A DNA stretch of 62,666 nucleotides from Planctomycetaceae bacterium (GCA_016793115.1 JAEUIN010000130.1:1-62666); one strand, 5' to 3'. Shown: positions 26,715 through 36,804, counted from the stretch's first letter. Notes: generated from the sequence alone by a model not told the origin. Numbers and translations: made by a program.

Positions 26715-28858
26715 TGGACTTCATCCATCCCGGGCTGTTGGCCGGCGGACTGCTTGCCGCGCTGCCGATCGTGCTCCACCTGATGATGCGGCAAAAGCCG
26801 AAGCACATCGAGTTTCCGGCGCTCCGCTTCGTGCAGGCCAAGCAAACGTCGAACCGGCGCACGCTCAAGCTGCGGCATCTGTTGCTGTTGTTCTTGCGCA
26901 TGGCGGCGATCGCGCTGTTGGCCATGGCCCTGGCGCGCCCCAGCGCGAAGTTGTTCGGCATGTTCGGCGATCAGGAAGGCCCGATCACCGCGGTGCTCGT
27001 GTTCGACACTTCCCCGCGCATGGGCTACGTGGCCGAAAAGAGGACGCGGCTCGAAGCGGCCCGTCAGTTCGCCGATCAGTTGCTGGCGACGCTGCCGGAG
27101 CAGAGCGAGATCGGCGTCGTCGACACCTCGACTTCGGCCCACGTGTTCGAAGCCGATGCGACGATCGCCCGCGAGCGGATCGCCAAGCTCAAAGTCGGCG
27201 GACGAGGCTTGCCCTTGGCGCAGGCTTGCGAGGGAGCCGCGGGCATGTTCACGCAAGCGACGCACGAGCGCAAAGAGCTGTACATCTTCACGGATTTTTC
27301 CGCCGGAGCTTGGGCGGGGAACCGCGCCGCGCAATGGATTCAGCAGGCCCGCGACGCCGGCGTCGGCAAGATTCAGTTGATCGACGTCGGCGCGACCAAT
27401 CCGGTGAACTACAGCCTCGGCAATCTGTCGTTGTCCGATCAAACCCTGGTCCGCAACCGCCCGCTGATGGTGTCGTGCTCGGTGTCCGGCGTCGGCGCGC
27501 CCGCCACCCGCATCGTGCGCATCTCGGTCGTCGATCGTGCGACAGGCAAGCTCGTCGAACGGGGCGTGCAGCAAGTCGATCTCGGAGCCGACGACACCAA
27601 GGAAGCGACGTTCACGCTCACGAATCTCGACGTCGGCTATCACCAAGGCGAAGTGCGCATCGACGACGTCGACAATTTGCCGGAAGACAACGTTCGCTAT
27701 TTCACGGTCCGCGTTCGCCCGTCGCCGCGGATCTTGGTCGCCGCGGCCGATCCCGCCGCGGCGCACGCGGCCTACTACACGCAAGCGGTGGCCGGACGCG
27801 AACTGCAGCTCAACGGCATCGCGCCGTATGAAGTGCTCACGCAGACGTTCGAGAAGCTGGCGGCGGAGGAGCTTTCTCAATACGGCGCGGTCGTCCTGCT
27901 CGATCCGCCGCCGCCCGCCGATCAGGTTTGGCAGCAACTAGAAGCCTACGCCCGCTCCGGCGGCGGCGTCGCGATCTTCCTCGGCCCCGCGGCGCAGCCA
28001 GCGCCAATGAACGGCGAGTTCGCGCAACTCGTGCTCGCGGGCAAGCTCGGGATTCAAGCTCGCTATCCGCAAGGCGACCTCTGCCTCTGGCCCGACGCCG
28101 ATCAGCATCCGCTGCTCGCCGACTTCAAACCGGTGAAGAACACGACTCCCTGGGAAGACTTTCCGGTGTTTCGTTATTGGCAACTGGAACCGGCGCCCGG
28201 GACGACGCTCGTCGCCCCTTACAACAACGACGCGCCGGCGATCGTGGAGCGCGTGATCGGTCTCGGTCGCGCCGTGACGATGACGACGCCGATTTCCGAA
28301 CTCAGCTCGATTCGCGAGAGCGACCGTTGGAACCTGCTGCCGATCGGCCCGCAGCCGTGGCCGTTCGTCGTGCTGGTGAACGGAATGACCACGTACTTGA
28401 TCGGCCGAGAAAGCCCGGTGAATTATTTGGCCGAGCAAACGGCCGTGGTGCGACTCGATCCGACGAAGCGCTTCGAGACGTATCTCATCACCCAATCCGG
28501 CGCGGAAGGCCCGCCGCTGCGGATTACGGCCGACTTGGAACGGAACCAACTCACGGTGCCGATCGCCGATGCGGCCGGCAACTACCGAGTGCAGGCCGGC
28601 GGGGCCGAAGACGGCGTCGACGTCGGCTTTAGCGTCAACATTCCGGCGGCGGGGGATGCGATTCGCCGCGTCGATCCCAAGCAGATCGAAACGCTCTTCA
28701 AAGACGCGCCGCACCAGATCACGCGGGAGTTCGCCCAACTGAAGCGCGACGAGAACCCCGACCGTCGCGGACGAGAGTTGTTTCCGATTTTGATCTGCGT
28801 CGTCGCCCTGGTGTTGGGCGCCGAGCAAGTGATGGCCAACCGGTTCTATCGCAACTAA
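26714..28858 (+). CDS. BatA/VWA membrane protein (Aerotolerance-regulator type)
   Basis: A 714-aa protein beginning with the BatA N-terminal domain: FIHPGLLAGGLLAALPIVLH (first membrane helix), FPALRFVQAKQ, and LRHLLLLFLRMAAIALLAM (second helix). A VWA-like domain follows (about 95-290) whose metal motif reads VFDTSPRMGY, so the third MIDAS serine is replaced by Arg and metal binding may be lost. The rest is a large periplasmic region with a glutamine-amidotransferase-like part and a C-terminal membrane helix (FPILICVVALVLGAEQVM). It is coupled to the DUF58 gene and followed by a second large VWA protein after 20 bases. Confidence 0.88.
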   Translation: MDFIHPGLLAGGLLAALPIVLHLMMRQKPKHIEFPALRFVQAKQTSNRRTLKLRHLLLLFLRMAAIALLAMALARPSAKLFGMFGDQEGPITAVLVFDTSPRMGYVAEKRTRLEAARQFADQLLATLPEQSEIGVVDTSTSAHVFEADATIARERIAKLKVGGRGLPLAQACEGAAGMFTQATHERKELYIFTDFSAGAWAGNRAAQWIQQARDAGVGKIQLIDVGATNPVNYSLGNLSLSDQTLVRNRPLMVSCSVSGVGAPATRIVRISVVDRATGKLVERGVQQVDLGADDTKEATFTLTNLDVGYHQGEVRIDDVDNLPEDNVRYFTVRVRPSPRILVAAADPAAAHAAYYTQAVAGRELQLNGIAPYEVLTQTFEKLAAEELSQYGAVVLLDPPPPADQVWQQLEAYARSGGGVAIFLGPAAQPAPMNGEFAQLVLAGKLGIQARYPQGDLCLWPDADQHPLLADFKPVKNTTPWEDFPVFRYWQLEPAPGTTLVAPYNNDAPAIVERVIGLGRAVTMTTPISELSSIRESDRWNLLPIGPQPWPFVVLVNGMTTYLIGRESPVNYLAEQTAVVRLDPTKRFETYLITQSGAEGPPLRITADLERNQLTVPIADAAGNYRVQAGGAEDGVDVGFSVNIPAAGDAIRRVDPKQIETLFKDAPHQITREFAQLKRDENPDRRGRELFPILICVVALVLGAEQVMANRFYRN

Positions 28859-28878
28859 GTTACTCCAGCTATTCGGCG

Positions 28879-31188
28879 ATGACCGACGACCCATTGTTAC
28901 AAACCGGCGGATTGCTGCTCGACCCGGTCGGCGGGTATGGGCTCGTCGGCGGCATGGCGGCGCTGTTGTTGCTGCTGCTGTTGCTCGGCCCCGGTTCGAG
29001 TCGGGCGACGCCGCGCCGCCGGGCCGCGCTCGTCGCGCTGCGGCTCGCTGTGATTGCGCTGGTGCTGTTGGCGATGCTGCGGCCGTCGATGTTGGTGCCT
29101 AAAATCGAAGACCGCGCCGATCCGCTCGTCTTGCTGATCGACAACTCGCGCAGCATGCTGACCGACGACATGGACGGCGGCCGCACGCGCCGACAGGCCA
29201 CCGAGGAGATTCTCGCCGCCGCCAACGACGTGTTTGCGGAAGTCGCCGAAGACATCGATGCCAAGGTCTATGTCTTCGACGGCAACGCCCGCCGGCTCGC
29301 GCCCGTCGACGGCGAATACAAGCTCGTCGGGCCGCCGACCGGCGACGAAACGGCGATCGGCACGTCGCTCGACGAAGTTTTGCGCCCGGAAGCCGGTCGC
29401 CGTCTGGCCGGCGTGTTTCTCGCAACCGACGGCGCGCAGCGCACGCTTTCCGCGAATCCGCAATTGCCGGAAATCCCGGTGAAACAGTGGCTCGTCGATC
29501 GGGGGTTTCCGTTGTTCACGTTTCGCATCGGCAAAGAACGAGCCGGCGGGCAGGCGCGCGATATCGAGATGCGCAACCTGCTCACGAGCGAGCCGGTGTT
29601 CGTTAAGAATCCGCTGACCGTGGAAGGGACGGCGCTGGTCGAAGGGTTCGAGAATCAAGAAATCGAAGTGCAGCTGCTCATTGAGAGCGCGCCGCGCAGC
29701 GGCCGCATGGAAGTCGTCGGCACGCAACGCGTGCAAGGCAATCGCATCGCGGGCGAGTTGGGGCAGAAGCTGGCGTTCGAATACACGCCGACCGTGCCGG
29801 GCGAATACCGAGTGACGCTGCGCGCCGCGCCGCAACCGGGCGAACTCAAAACGTCGAACAACGAAGTGACGACTTACGTCACCGTGTTCGCCGAAGGGTT
29901 GAACGTGCTCTACGTCGAAGGGACGGCGCGCGTCGAACAAACGTTCATTCGCCGATCGCTCGATGCGTCGCCGGATATTCATGTCGACTACCTGGAACTG
30001 AACGCCCAAGAGCCGGATCAGCGGCCGAGCGATCTGGCGAAACGCTTCGCGCCGGGGGCTTACGACGTCTATCTCTTCGGCGACGTCGACTCGCAGGCCT
30101 TTTCGCAACAGGAGTTGCAGTCGCTGGTGGGCGCGGTGCGCAACGGCGCCGGCTTCGCCATGCTCGGCGGCCTGCATAGCTTCGGCCCGGGCGGCTACGG
30201 CGCGACTCCGCTCGCCGAGATCCTGCCGATTCGCATCGATCGGCTGGAGCGGCAAAACTTCGACGAGGAGATCCGCGCCGATCTGCACATTCCCGGCCCG
30301 CTGAAGCTGGTTCCGACGCGAGTCGGCGCCGCGCAATCGCTGCTGCAATTTGCCTCGGGCGACGCCGCGAACCTGGAACTTTGGCAATCGCTCCCGGCGC
30401 TCGAAGGGGCGAACAGGTTCGCCGGGCCCGCCGAAGGCGCGCTCGTGTTGGCGACGACCGACGCCGGACCCGACGCTCCGCCGCTCGTGCTGTCGCGCGA
30501 CTTCTCCAAGGGGCGCGTGTTGGCGATCGGCGTCGACTCCACTTGGCGATGGCGGATGCGCGGCTTCGAAGCGGCGCACAAGCGGTTCTGGCGGCGCACG
30601 GTGCTCTGGCTCGCGCATAAAGAAGACACGGCCGGCGACCAAGTCTGGCTCCGCATGACACAGCGCTCTTATAGCCCGGGAGCCCAATTGGAGTTCACCG
30701 TCGGAGCGCAGAACATCGAGGGCAACCCGATTCCCGACGCCGTGTTCACGACGACCGTGACCGGGCCGGACGGCGTGAAGCATCGCCCGTCGGTGCGGCG
30801 CCGCGGCGACGAGACGTTCGGCGATCTGACGCTGCCGAGCGGGCCGGCCGGCGACTACCTGATTGAGGTTTCGGCCGTCGGCCCGGATCAGAAAGCGCTC
30901 GGCAAAGCCGAAGCCCGCTTTCACGTGTTCGGCCAAGACCTGGAACTCGACAACCCTAACGCCTACCCCGGCATGCTCAAGAGCTTGGCGGAAATGACGA
31001 CCGGCGGCAGGCAGATCGAGGTCGGCGACTTTGCCGACGTGGTGCGCGAACTCCGGGCCTTGTCGCTCGAGCGCCGCTCGCTCACCCCGGAATTGCAGTC
31101 GCTCTGGGACCGCTGGGAGTTTCTCGTGCTCTTCGTCGGCCTGCTTTGCGGGGAGTGGTTCCTCCGCAAGAAATGGGGACTCGTGTAG
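28879..31188 (+). CDS. Large membrane protein with VWA and glutamine-amidotransferase-like domains
   Basis: A 769-aa protein that completes the DUF58/BatA operon. Two N-terminal membrane helices (GGMAALLLLLLLLGPG and LRLAVIALVLLAMLRP) precede a VWA domain with intact-looking MIDAS motif LLIDNSRSML. Ig-like segments follow, then a class I amidotransferase-like domain (about 345-540, starting GLNVLYVEGTARVEQTFIRR) without an evident catalytic Cys, further beta domains, and a final membrane helix (WEFLVLFVGLLCGEWFLRKK). Periplasmic scaffold or complex-assembly function is inferred from the operon family. A terminator-like region follows at 31315-31359 for the opposite strand. Confidence 0.85.
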   Translation: MTDDPLLQTGGLLLDPVGGYGLVGGMAALLLLLLLLGPGSSRATPRRRAALVALRLAVIALVLLAMLRPSMLVPKIEDRADPLVLLIDNSRSMLTDDMDGGRTRRQATEEILAAANDVFAEVAEDIDAKVYVFDGNARRLAPVDGEYKLVGPPTGDETAIGTSLDEVLRPEAGRRLAGVFLATDGAQRTLSANPQLPEIPVKQWLVDRGFPLFTFRIGKERAGGQARDIEMRNLLTSEPVFVKNPLTVEGTALVEGFENQEIEVQLLIESAPRSGRMEVVGTQRVQGNRIAGELGQKLAFEYTPTVPGEYRVTLRAAPQPGELKTSNNEVTTYVTVFAEGLNVLYVEGTARVEQTFIRRSLDASPDIHVDYLELNAQEPDQRPSDLAKRFAPGAYDVYLFGDVDSQAFSQQELQSLVGAVRNGAGFAMLGGLHSFGPGGYGATPLAEILPIRIDRLERQNFDEEIRADLHIPGPLKLVPTRVGAAQSLLQFASGDAANLELWQSLPALEGANRFAGPAEGALVLATTDAGPDAPPLVLSRDFSKGRVLAIGVDSTWRWRMRGFEAAHKRFWRRTVLWLAHKEDTAGDQVWLRMTQRSYSPGAQLEFTVGAQNIEGNPIPDAVFTTTVTGPDGVKHRPSVRRRGDETFGDLTLPSGPAGDYLIEVSAVGPDQKALGKAEARFHVFGQDLELDNPNAYPGMLKSLAEMTTGGRQIEVGDFADVVRELRALSLERRSLTPELQSLWDRWEFLVLFVGLLCGEWFLRKKWGLV

Positions 31189-31314
31189 AGTCTCCGATCG
31201 AAGAATGCGATTTTCTCGGAAATAGCGGCGGCTCGGCGCAGCTTGGTCGGAGGACAGTGCGAGGTCCCGCTCCGCATTGTCGGCCGTGGCGAAGCGGGGC
31301 GGCCGGGCCACCTT

Positions 31315-31359
31315 AAAAAAAGAGGAACTCGGAGCGAACAGGCTCGCCCCGAGTTCCTC
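31315..31359 (-). terminator. Rho-independent terminator for the DUF3500 gene
   Basis: On the minus strand a stem with arms GAGGAACTCGG and CCGAGTTCCTC (loop 16 bases) is followed by seven T. It lies 22 bases after the stop of the minus-strand DUF3500 gene. Confidence 0.88.
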
Positions 31360-31380
31360 GCGATAAGTCCGAAGTTCAGC

Positions 31381-32433
31381 TTATGCGTTGAGCTTCACGC
31401 TCGCGTCGTCGGCCACGTTGACCCACACGTGCACGTGCGGCCGGCCGCGGAAGTACCAGACGAACGACGGCCCTTCCAGCCGCCAGTTGTCCCAGACCTT
31501 GTCGTTGCCGATGTCGGAGTCTTGATAGAACGAGAGCGAGCAGGCGTCGAGCCCGCCTTGCTTTTTGAGGCAGGCCAAGGCTTCGTCGCGATCGCTCGTA
31601 CGATACGGCTCGACCAACAAGCCGAGCACTTTCTGCATGTGCTCCTTCTGATCGCTCGACATTTCCGCGACGCGCAACCCTTCGAACTCGCCCGGGCTGC
31701 GGAAGCCGCTGGATTGCTCACGGGGCGACTTCGCGATCAGCGCTTGCTTTTGCTGCTTGCCGTCGAGCATTTGGTAGAGCTTGTTCGCGGCCAAGGCTTG
31801 CGGCCAGAACACATTCCCCGGGTGGTCCTTCGTCTCATTGAAGTCCTCGGCGGCGTGGCCGTAGAAGATGGGGCCGCCGAAGGCCACGTGCTCGGCCGAG
31901 TTGCCGTCGCAGCGGAGCGTCATGTGCCGGCCGGTCATCACGAACTCAAATTGGTTCGTCCCCGGCGCGCCGAAAATGGCGATCGATTGCTCGTGGCCGA
32001 AGCCGCCGGCGTCGTCTTCCAGCTGCTTGTCGATTTTCGGCTGCCACTCCGGCGTAATCAGCCCTTCGAAAATCTGGCGGACGATGTCGCGCTGTTCGTC
32101 CGTGTAGAACGGATCTTTATGCGTGATCAGCGACGGTCCGGTGATCTGCCAATTGTTGGCGACGAACGTCCGCAGCAAGCCGCGCTTCGGGTCCATGTGG
32201 TTCCAGTCGAAGCAGACGACCTTTTTTTGCTTGTCGGTGAGCGTGTCGTAAAGCGTCTTGACAAGCGTCTCGGGAGCGGCGGCCTTGGTCGTGTCTTTCG
32301 CCGTGGCCCAATTCGGCAACGCACCGCCGACGGCGGCCAAAGCGCCGACCGAGGCGAGGCCCGTCTGAAGGAAATCGCGCCGGCTGACGATCGGCGTCTC
32401 TTGGCAATCCGGGCAAACGGGCTTTCGTTGCAT
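31381..32433 (-). CDS. Tat-exported DUF3500 protein
   Basis: A 350-aa protein starting at the ATG at 32433. The N-terminus carries an unusual Cys pair (PVCPDCQET), then a Tat signal (VSRRDFLQTGLASVGALAA). The body fits the DUF3500 family: LYDTLTDKQKKVVCFDWNH, a block around FGAPGTNQFEFVMTGRHMTLRCDGN, HPGNVFWPQALAANKLYQML, and the C-terminal WRLEGPSFVWYFRGRPHVHVW. Conserved His residues near the end (RPHVHVWV) suggest metal binding. The family is secreted and its reaction is not known to me. A terminator follows at 31315-31359. Confidence 0.86.
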   Translation of the reverse strand: MQRKPVCPDCQETPIVSRRDFLQTGLASVGALAAVGGALPNWATAKDTTKAAAPETLVKTLYDTLTDKQKKVVCFDWNHMDPKRGLLRTFVANNWQITGPSLITHKDPFYTDEQRDIVRQIFEGLITPEWQPKIDKQLEDDAGGFGHEQSIAIFGAPGTNQFEFVMTGRHMTLRCDGNSAEHVAFGGPIFYGHAAEDFNETKDHPGNVFWPQALAANKLYQMLDGKQQKQALIAKSPREQSSGFRSPGEFEGLRVAEMSSDQKEHMQKVLGLLVEPYRTSDRDEALACLKKQGGLDACSLSFYQDSDIGNDKVWDNWRLEGPSFVWYFRGRPHVHVWVNVADDASVKLNA

Positions 32434-32574
32434 GGCGAATTCCTCGCGAAGGCGGCGTAAACGAAACTCCGCGACCGGCGTGGTCGCGGCGACGGCGTGA
32501 TTGGTCGATTAGAATAAACCCCGCCGCGGCAAGCAAGTTTTTCGGCAATCGACCGACCGAGGATGAATCGTTCC

Positions 32575-33498
32575 ATGAAACGATACATGACGCGCCGCTG
32601 TTGGATGACGAAAGTCGCGTCGACCACGGCGTCTTTCTGCGCCTTGCGCCATGCCGGCGTCGTCGCCGACACGACAGGCCCCGACGCTCAATTTTCGACC
32701 GGTGAACGCGACGCCGACGGGGTCGTGACGTTTCGCGTCCGCTCGACGCTGCAAGCCGAGGCCACGGAGATTCGGGTGCTGACGCCGAAGGATTACCAAG
32801 CACGGCGAAGTACGAAGAAGCGTCTTCCGACTGTCTATTTCTTGCCTGTCGAACCGGGCCGCGAGAATCGCTTCGGCGACCCAATGGCCGAGGCCTTGCG
32901 GATCGACGCCGCGAATCGGTTCGGCGTCGTCTGCGTCGCCCCCACGTTCGCCGCCCTGCCGTGGTACGCCGATCATCCGACCGATCGCAAGCTGGCGCAA
33001 GAGACGTATTTTCGCGACGTCGTCGTGCCGTTCGTCGAGCGCGAGTTCTTCGTCGAAGCGTCGCCGTCCGGTCGCTTGCTGCTCGGGTTCTCGAAATCGG
33101 GCTGGGGCGCGTGGTGCTTGCTGCTGCGCAATCCAAGCATCTTCGGGCGGGCCGCGGCCTGGGACGCTCCGCTCGAAATGACGTGGCCGAGCAAGTACGG
33201 CTCGCAACCGATCTTCGGCGACGAAGCGAACTTTCAGCGCCACCGCATCACGAAACTCCTCGACGAGCGCGCAGAGTTATTCCGCCCCCCGCGAGCCGGG
33301 AGCGTGAGCGCCCCGAATCGTCCGCGGCTCATTCTGCTGGGCCATGGCAATTTCCAAGACGATGTCGCGATCCATGCCCGCCTCGAAATGCTCGGTGTGC
33401 CGCATGTCTACCGCGCCGGCCCCAAACGGGAACACACTTGGTCGAGCGGCTGGGTCGAGGAAGTTTTGCAACTCCTTATTTCGAAAGAGACCAATTAG
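32575..33498 (+). CDS. Esterase-D-like alpha/beta hydrolase, probably exported
   Basis: A 307-aa serine hydrolase. Landmarks of the esterase D family are KRLPTVYFLPVEPG, the nucleophile elbow LLGFSKSGWGAW (GxSxSGxGA-like), and the late His in REHTWSSGWVEE. The start is uncertain: an ATG at 32563 directly touches the GAGG ribosome-binding site, so the ATG at 32575 is chosen, and one at 32587 is possible. The N-terminus is basic with a weak hydrophobic stretch, so export is uncertain. Such enzymes cleave short acyl esters or feruloyl/thioesters. It lies alone between the DUF3500 and cytochrome genes. Confidence 0.78.
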   Translation: MKRYMTRRCWMTKVASTTASFCALRHAGVVADTTGPDAQFSTGERDADGVVTFRVRSTLQAEATEIRVLTPKDYQARRSTKKRLPTVYFLPVEPGRENRFGDPMAEALRIDAANRFGVVCVAPTFAALPWYADHPTDRKLAQETYFRDVVVPFVEREFFVEASPSGRLLLGFSKSGWGAWCLLLRNPSIFGRAAAWDAPLEMTWPSKYGSQPIFGDEANFQRHRITKLLDERAELFRPPRAGSVSAPNRPRLILLGHGNFQDDVAIHARLEMLGVPHVYRAGPKREHTWSSGWVEEVLQLLISKETN

Positions 33499-33657
33499 GG
33501 CTTCGTGGTGAAATCTCAAGTTTGCGATTGCCCGTTGCGACCGGCCGGCGGACAGCGTACGATAAGTGCATTCACTTTAAGCCTCGCTGTTGCGGCGTTC
33601 GGTCGAGTGAACCCCGCCCCGCTCTTTCCCGCCTGAAAATCTTTCGGAGCCATGCTC

Positions 33658-36600
33658 ATGGCGCACCTTCGCCGCTTTTCGGCCCTGGCGATCCTCTGTC
33701 TTTGCGGCCTGGCCGTCGTGCGTGCGGTCGAACCGACGAAGCCGACCGCGTCGCCGGAAGACTTGCTCAAGCAAGACTTCGCCGCGCAGCTTCCGCGGGT
33801 CGCTCCGACGGAGCCGGCCGACGTCTGGAAGGATTTCACCGTCGCCCCCGGCTTCAAGCTCGAGCAGGTCGCTGCCGAGCCGCTTGTGAATAGCCCCGTC
33901 GCCATGGAGTGGGACGAGAACGGCCGCCTGTTCGTCTGCGAAATGCGCGGCTACAGCGAAAATCGCGACGACGGCATCAGCCGCGTCAGCATGCTCGAAG
34001 ACTTGGACGACGACGGCCGCTACGACAAGAGCACCGTGTTCGTCGACAAGCTCCTCTGGCCGACTGCCGTGTTCTGCTACGACGGCGGCGTCTTTATCGG
34101 CGACGCTCCCGACGTGCGCTACTACAAAGACACCGACGGCGACGGTCGGGCCGACGTCGTGCAAAACGTGTTCACCGGCTTCGGCACGTCCAACGTGCAA
34201 GGCTTGCTCAACTGCTTTCGCTGGGGGCTCGACAATCGCATTCATCTCGCCACCAGTTCGATCGGCGGCGACATCCGCCGCGCCGACCCCCGCAAGGCGC
34301 CCTTCCTCAAGCTCGACGATCCGAACCGCGTCAAACAGCACGAAGCCGACTTCCGCGACTCGAAGCCCGTGAACGTCCGCGGCCGCGACATCGCGTTCGA
34401 TCCGAAGACGTTTGAGTTTATGCTCACGAGCGGTGCATCGCAGCACGGTATGTCGTTCGACGACTGGGGCCATAAATTCGTCTCGTCGAACTCGAACCAC
34501 ATCCAACAGGTGATGTACGAAGACCGCTACATCGCTCGCAATCCGTATCTCACCGCGCCGGACTCGCGGTTGATGATCGCCGCCGACGGCCCGCAGGCCG
34601 AAGTGTTTCGCACCAGCCCGGTCGAGCCTTGGCGTGTGATCCGCACGCAGTTGCGCGTCTCCGGGGCGGTGAAAGGTGCCGTCGAAGGGGGCGGCCGCGC
34701 GGCGGGCTATTTCACCGGCGCGGGCGGCGTGACGATCTATCGCGGCGACGCTTGGCCGGCCGAGTGGAAGGGGATCGCGGTCGTCGGCGACGTCGGCAGC
34801 AATCTCGTGCATCGTAAGCGATTGGAGCGCAATCCGGCGAATCCGCTGGAGTTCATCGCCCGCCGCATAGATCAGCAGAGCGAGTTCGTCTCGTCGAAGG
34901 ACCTCTGGTTCCGCCCCTGCCAATACGCCAACGGCCCCGACGGCGCGCTGCACGTGCTCGACGTCTACCGCGAAGTGATCGAACATCCGGCGAGCATTCC
35001 GCCGATGATCAAGCAGCATCTCGATCTGACGGCGGGCAAAGACCGCGGTCGCCTCTATCGCATTCTCCCCGAAGGCTACCAACATCGCCCCTGCCCGAAG
35101 CTCGGGAAAGCAACGACTGCGGAACTGGTGCAACTGCTCGCGCACCCGAACTCCTGGCACCGCGAAACGGCCGCCCGCCTGCTCTACCAGCGACAAGACA
35201 AAGGCTCGGTGGGGCCGCTCAAGTCGCTCGCGGCAGAATCGAAGCTGCCGCAAGGCCGGATGCACGCGCTGTATGCACTCGACGGCATGAATGCACTCGA
35301 CGAGCGCGCCGTGCTGTCTTCGCTCGACGACGATCATGCGCAGGTACGACGCCACGCGGTGCGGTTGAGTGAGTCGCTGTTGCGCACGTCGTCGCCCGAC
35401 CGGCCTGGTTTGGCCGGCGGCAAGATTTGGAAAAAGCTGCTCGGCATGGCCGACGACCCGGACGAAGAGGTCGTCTATCAGCTAGCCTTTACGCTGGGCG
35501 AGCATCGGCCGACTTCGACGGCCGAGGATAACGGCGCGGGTTCGCTCACCGAAATCATCAGCCGGTTCGGCGATAATCGTTGGATGCAAACGGCCGTCTT
35601 AAGCTCGTCGGTCGGCCTTTCGGATTCGCTGTTGCAATCGCTGCTTACCCACCTGACGCCTGCGGCCCGGTCGAATCCCGGTTCGCTGTCGTTGTTCGAA
35701 AAGTTGGCGGCGCAAATTGCGCTTCAGAACAATCCGGCCGCCGTGCATCTCGTCGTCGGCGATCTTCAAAAGCTTTCCGACGACGAAGCTTCGCTGGCTC
35801 TCGTTATCTCGCGCGGGTTGATGCAAGGCTTGAAGAAGCCGAACAGCGAAATCTCCAAGCTCGCCGCCGCCGGCAAGCTCGCCAAGATGCAGTCAATCGT
35901 CGATGCGATGCTTGCTAAAAGTGTGAAGACGGCTTTGGATGAGAAGGCGGCGACAAAAGCCCGAGTCGCGGCGATCGATACGCTCGGCATGGGCAAATAC
36001 GCCGACGTCGGCCCGGCGTTGGCAAAACTCGTCGACAATCGCAAACCGATCGAAGTGCAACTCGCGGCGTTGGCTACGCTCGGCAAATATCCCGACGGCG
36101 GAGTCGCCGACGTCGCGCTCGCCGCTTGGGCCGGCTTGAGCCCGCAAGTTCGGGCTGCGGCGCTCGAGGTTCTCTTCGCGCGGCCGGACCGTATCGCGAA
36201 GCTGCTCGATGCGGTCGAAGCGAAGAAGTTTCCCGCCGCGGATCTCCCCGGCCCGCGCGTGCAGTCGCTTACACAAACCGGAAGCACGGACCAGCGCGAG
36301 CGGGCCAAGAAACTCTTGGCCGGCCAAATGCTCGGCCGGCGGGCCGACGTGATCGAAGCGTATCGCTCGGCGCTCGCCATGCCCGGCGACGTCGAACGCG
36401 GCCGGACCATGTTTCGCAAGACCTGTGCGACTTGCCACAAGGCCGAAGGGTTCGGCTATGAAATCGGCCCGAATCTCGCTTCGATGAAGGCCCGCGGCGC
36501 CGACGCGATTCTCACCAATGTGCTCGACCCGAGCCGCGAGGTGAACCCGCAATTCGTGAACTACAGCCTTGTGACCGACGACGGTCGGACGATCACCGGC

Positions 36601-36789
36601 CTGATCGGCGCGGAGAGCGCGACCGCCGTAACGCTCAAACGAGCCGAAGGACAAAGCGACACGGTGTTGCGCGTGAACATCGACGAACTCGCAAGCACGG
36701 GCCTCTCTCTCATGCCGGAAGGGCTCGAAAAGCAAATCGACAAGCAAGCCCTTGCCGACGTGATCGCTTACATCATGCAGTTAGAGTAG
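33658..36789 (+). CDS. PVC-type membrane-bound dehydrogenase with HEAT repeats and c-type heme
   Basis: A 1043-aa secreted protein of the large planctomycete PVC-type heme-binding CxxCH family. The ATG at 33658 is preferred to 33652 because it gives GGAG proper spacing. After a signal peptide (FSALAILCLCGLAVV) comes a beta-propeller glucose/sorbosone dehydrogenase-like domain (about 60-490; FVCEMRGYSEN, GLDNRIHLATSS), then HEAT-like repeats (about 500-860), then one c-type cytochrome domain with heme motif CATCHK at 923-928. It is thought to oxidise sugars or other polyols in the periplasm and pass electrons to its heme. It stands ahead of the ceramidase-like gene. Confidence 0.93.
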   Translation: MAHLRRFSALAILCLCGLAVVRAVEPTKPTASPEDLLKQDFAAQLPRVAPTEPADVWKDFTVAPGFKLEQVAAEPLVNSPVAMEWDENGRLFVCEMRGYSENRDDGISRVSMLEDLDDDGRYDKSTVFVDKLLWPTAVFCYDGGVFIGDAPDVRYYKDTDGDGRADVVQNVFTGFGTSNVQGLLNCFRWGLDNRIHLATSSIGGDIRRADPRKAPFLKLDDPNRVKQHEADFRDSKPVNVRGRDIAFDPKTFEFMLTSGASQHGMSFDDWGHKFVSSNSNHIQQVMYEDRYIARNPYLTAPDSRLMIAADGPQAEVFRTSPVEPWRVIRTQLRVSGAVKGAVEGGGRAAGYFTGAGGVTIYRGDAWPAEWKGIAVVGDVGSNLVHRKRLERNPANPLEFIARRIDQQSEFVSSKDLWFRPCQYANGPDGALHVLDVYREVIEHPASIPPMIKQHLDLTAGKDRGRLYRILPEGYQHRPCPKLGKATTAELVQLLAHPNSWHRETAARLLYQRQDKGSVGPLKSLAAESKLPQGRMHALYALDGMNALDERAVLSSLDDDHAQVRRHAVRLSESLLRTSSPDRPGLAGGKIWKKLLGMADDPDEEVVYQLAFTLGEHRPTSTAEDNGAGSLTEIISRFGDNRWMQTAVLSSSVGLSDSLLQSLLTHLTPAARSNPGSLSLFEKLAAQIALQNNPAAVHLVVGDLQKLSDDEASLALVISRGLMQGLKKPNSEISKLAAAGKLAKMQSIVDAMLAKSVKTALDEKAATKARVAAIDTLGMGKYADVGPALAKLVDNRKPIEVQLAALATLGKYPDGGVADVALAAWAGLSPQVRAAALEVLFARPDRIAKLLDAVEAKKFPAADLPGPRVQSLTQTGSTDQRERAKKLLAGQMLGRRADVIEAYRSALAMPGDVERGRTMFRKTCATCHKAEGFGYEIGPNLASMKARGADAILTNVLDPSREVNPQFVNYSLVTDDGRTITGLIGAESATAVTLKRAEGQSDTVLRVNIDELASTGLSLMPEGLEKQIDKQALADVIAYIMQLE

Positions 36790-36804
36790 CATCGCCGACT
36801 TCCA

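Noticed and set aside
28897..31311. Minus-strand open frame of 804 codons opposite the VWA protein
   Set aside because: Shadow frame; no motif, and the plus strand has membrane helices and a MIDAS motif.
33577..35355. Minus-strand open frame of 592 codons opposite the PVC-type cytochrome
   Set aside because: Shadow frame without ribosome-binding site or recognisable domain.
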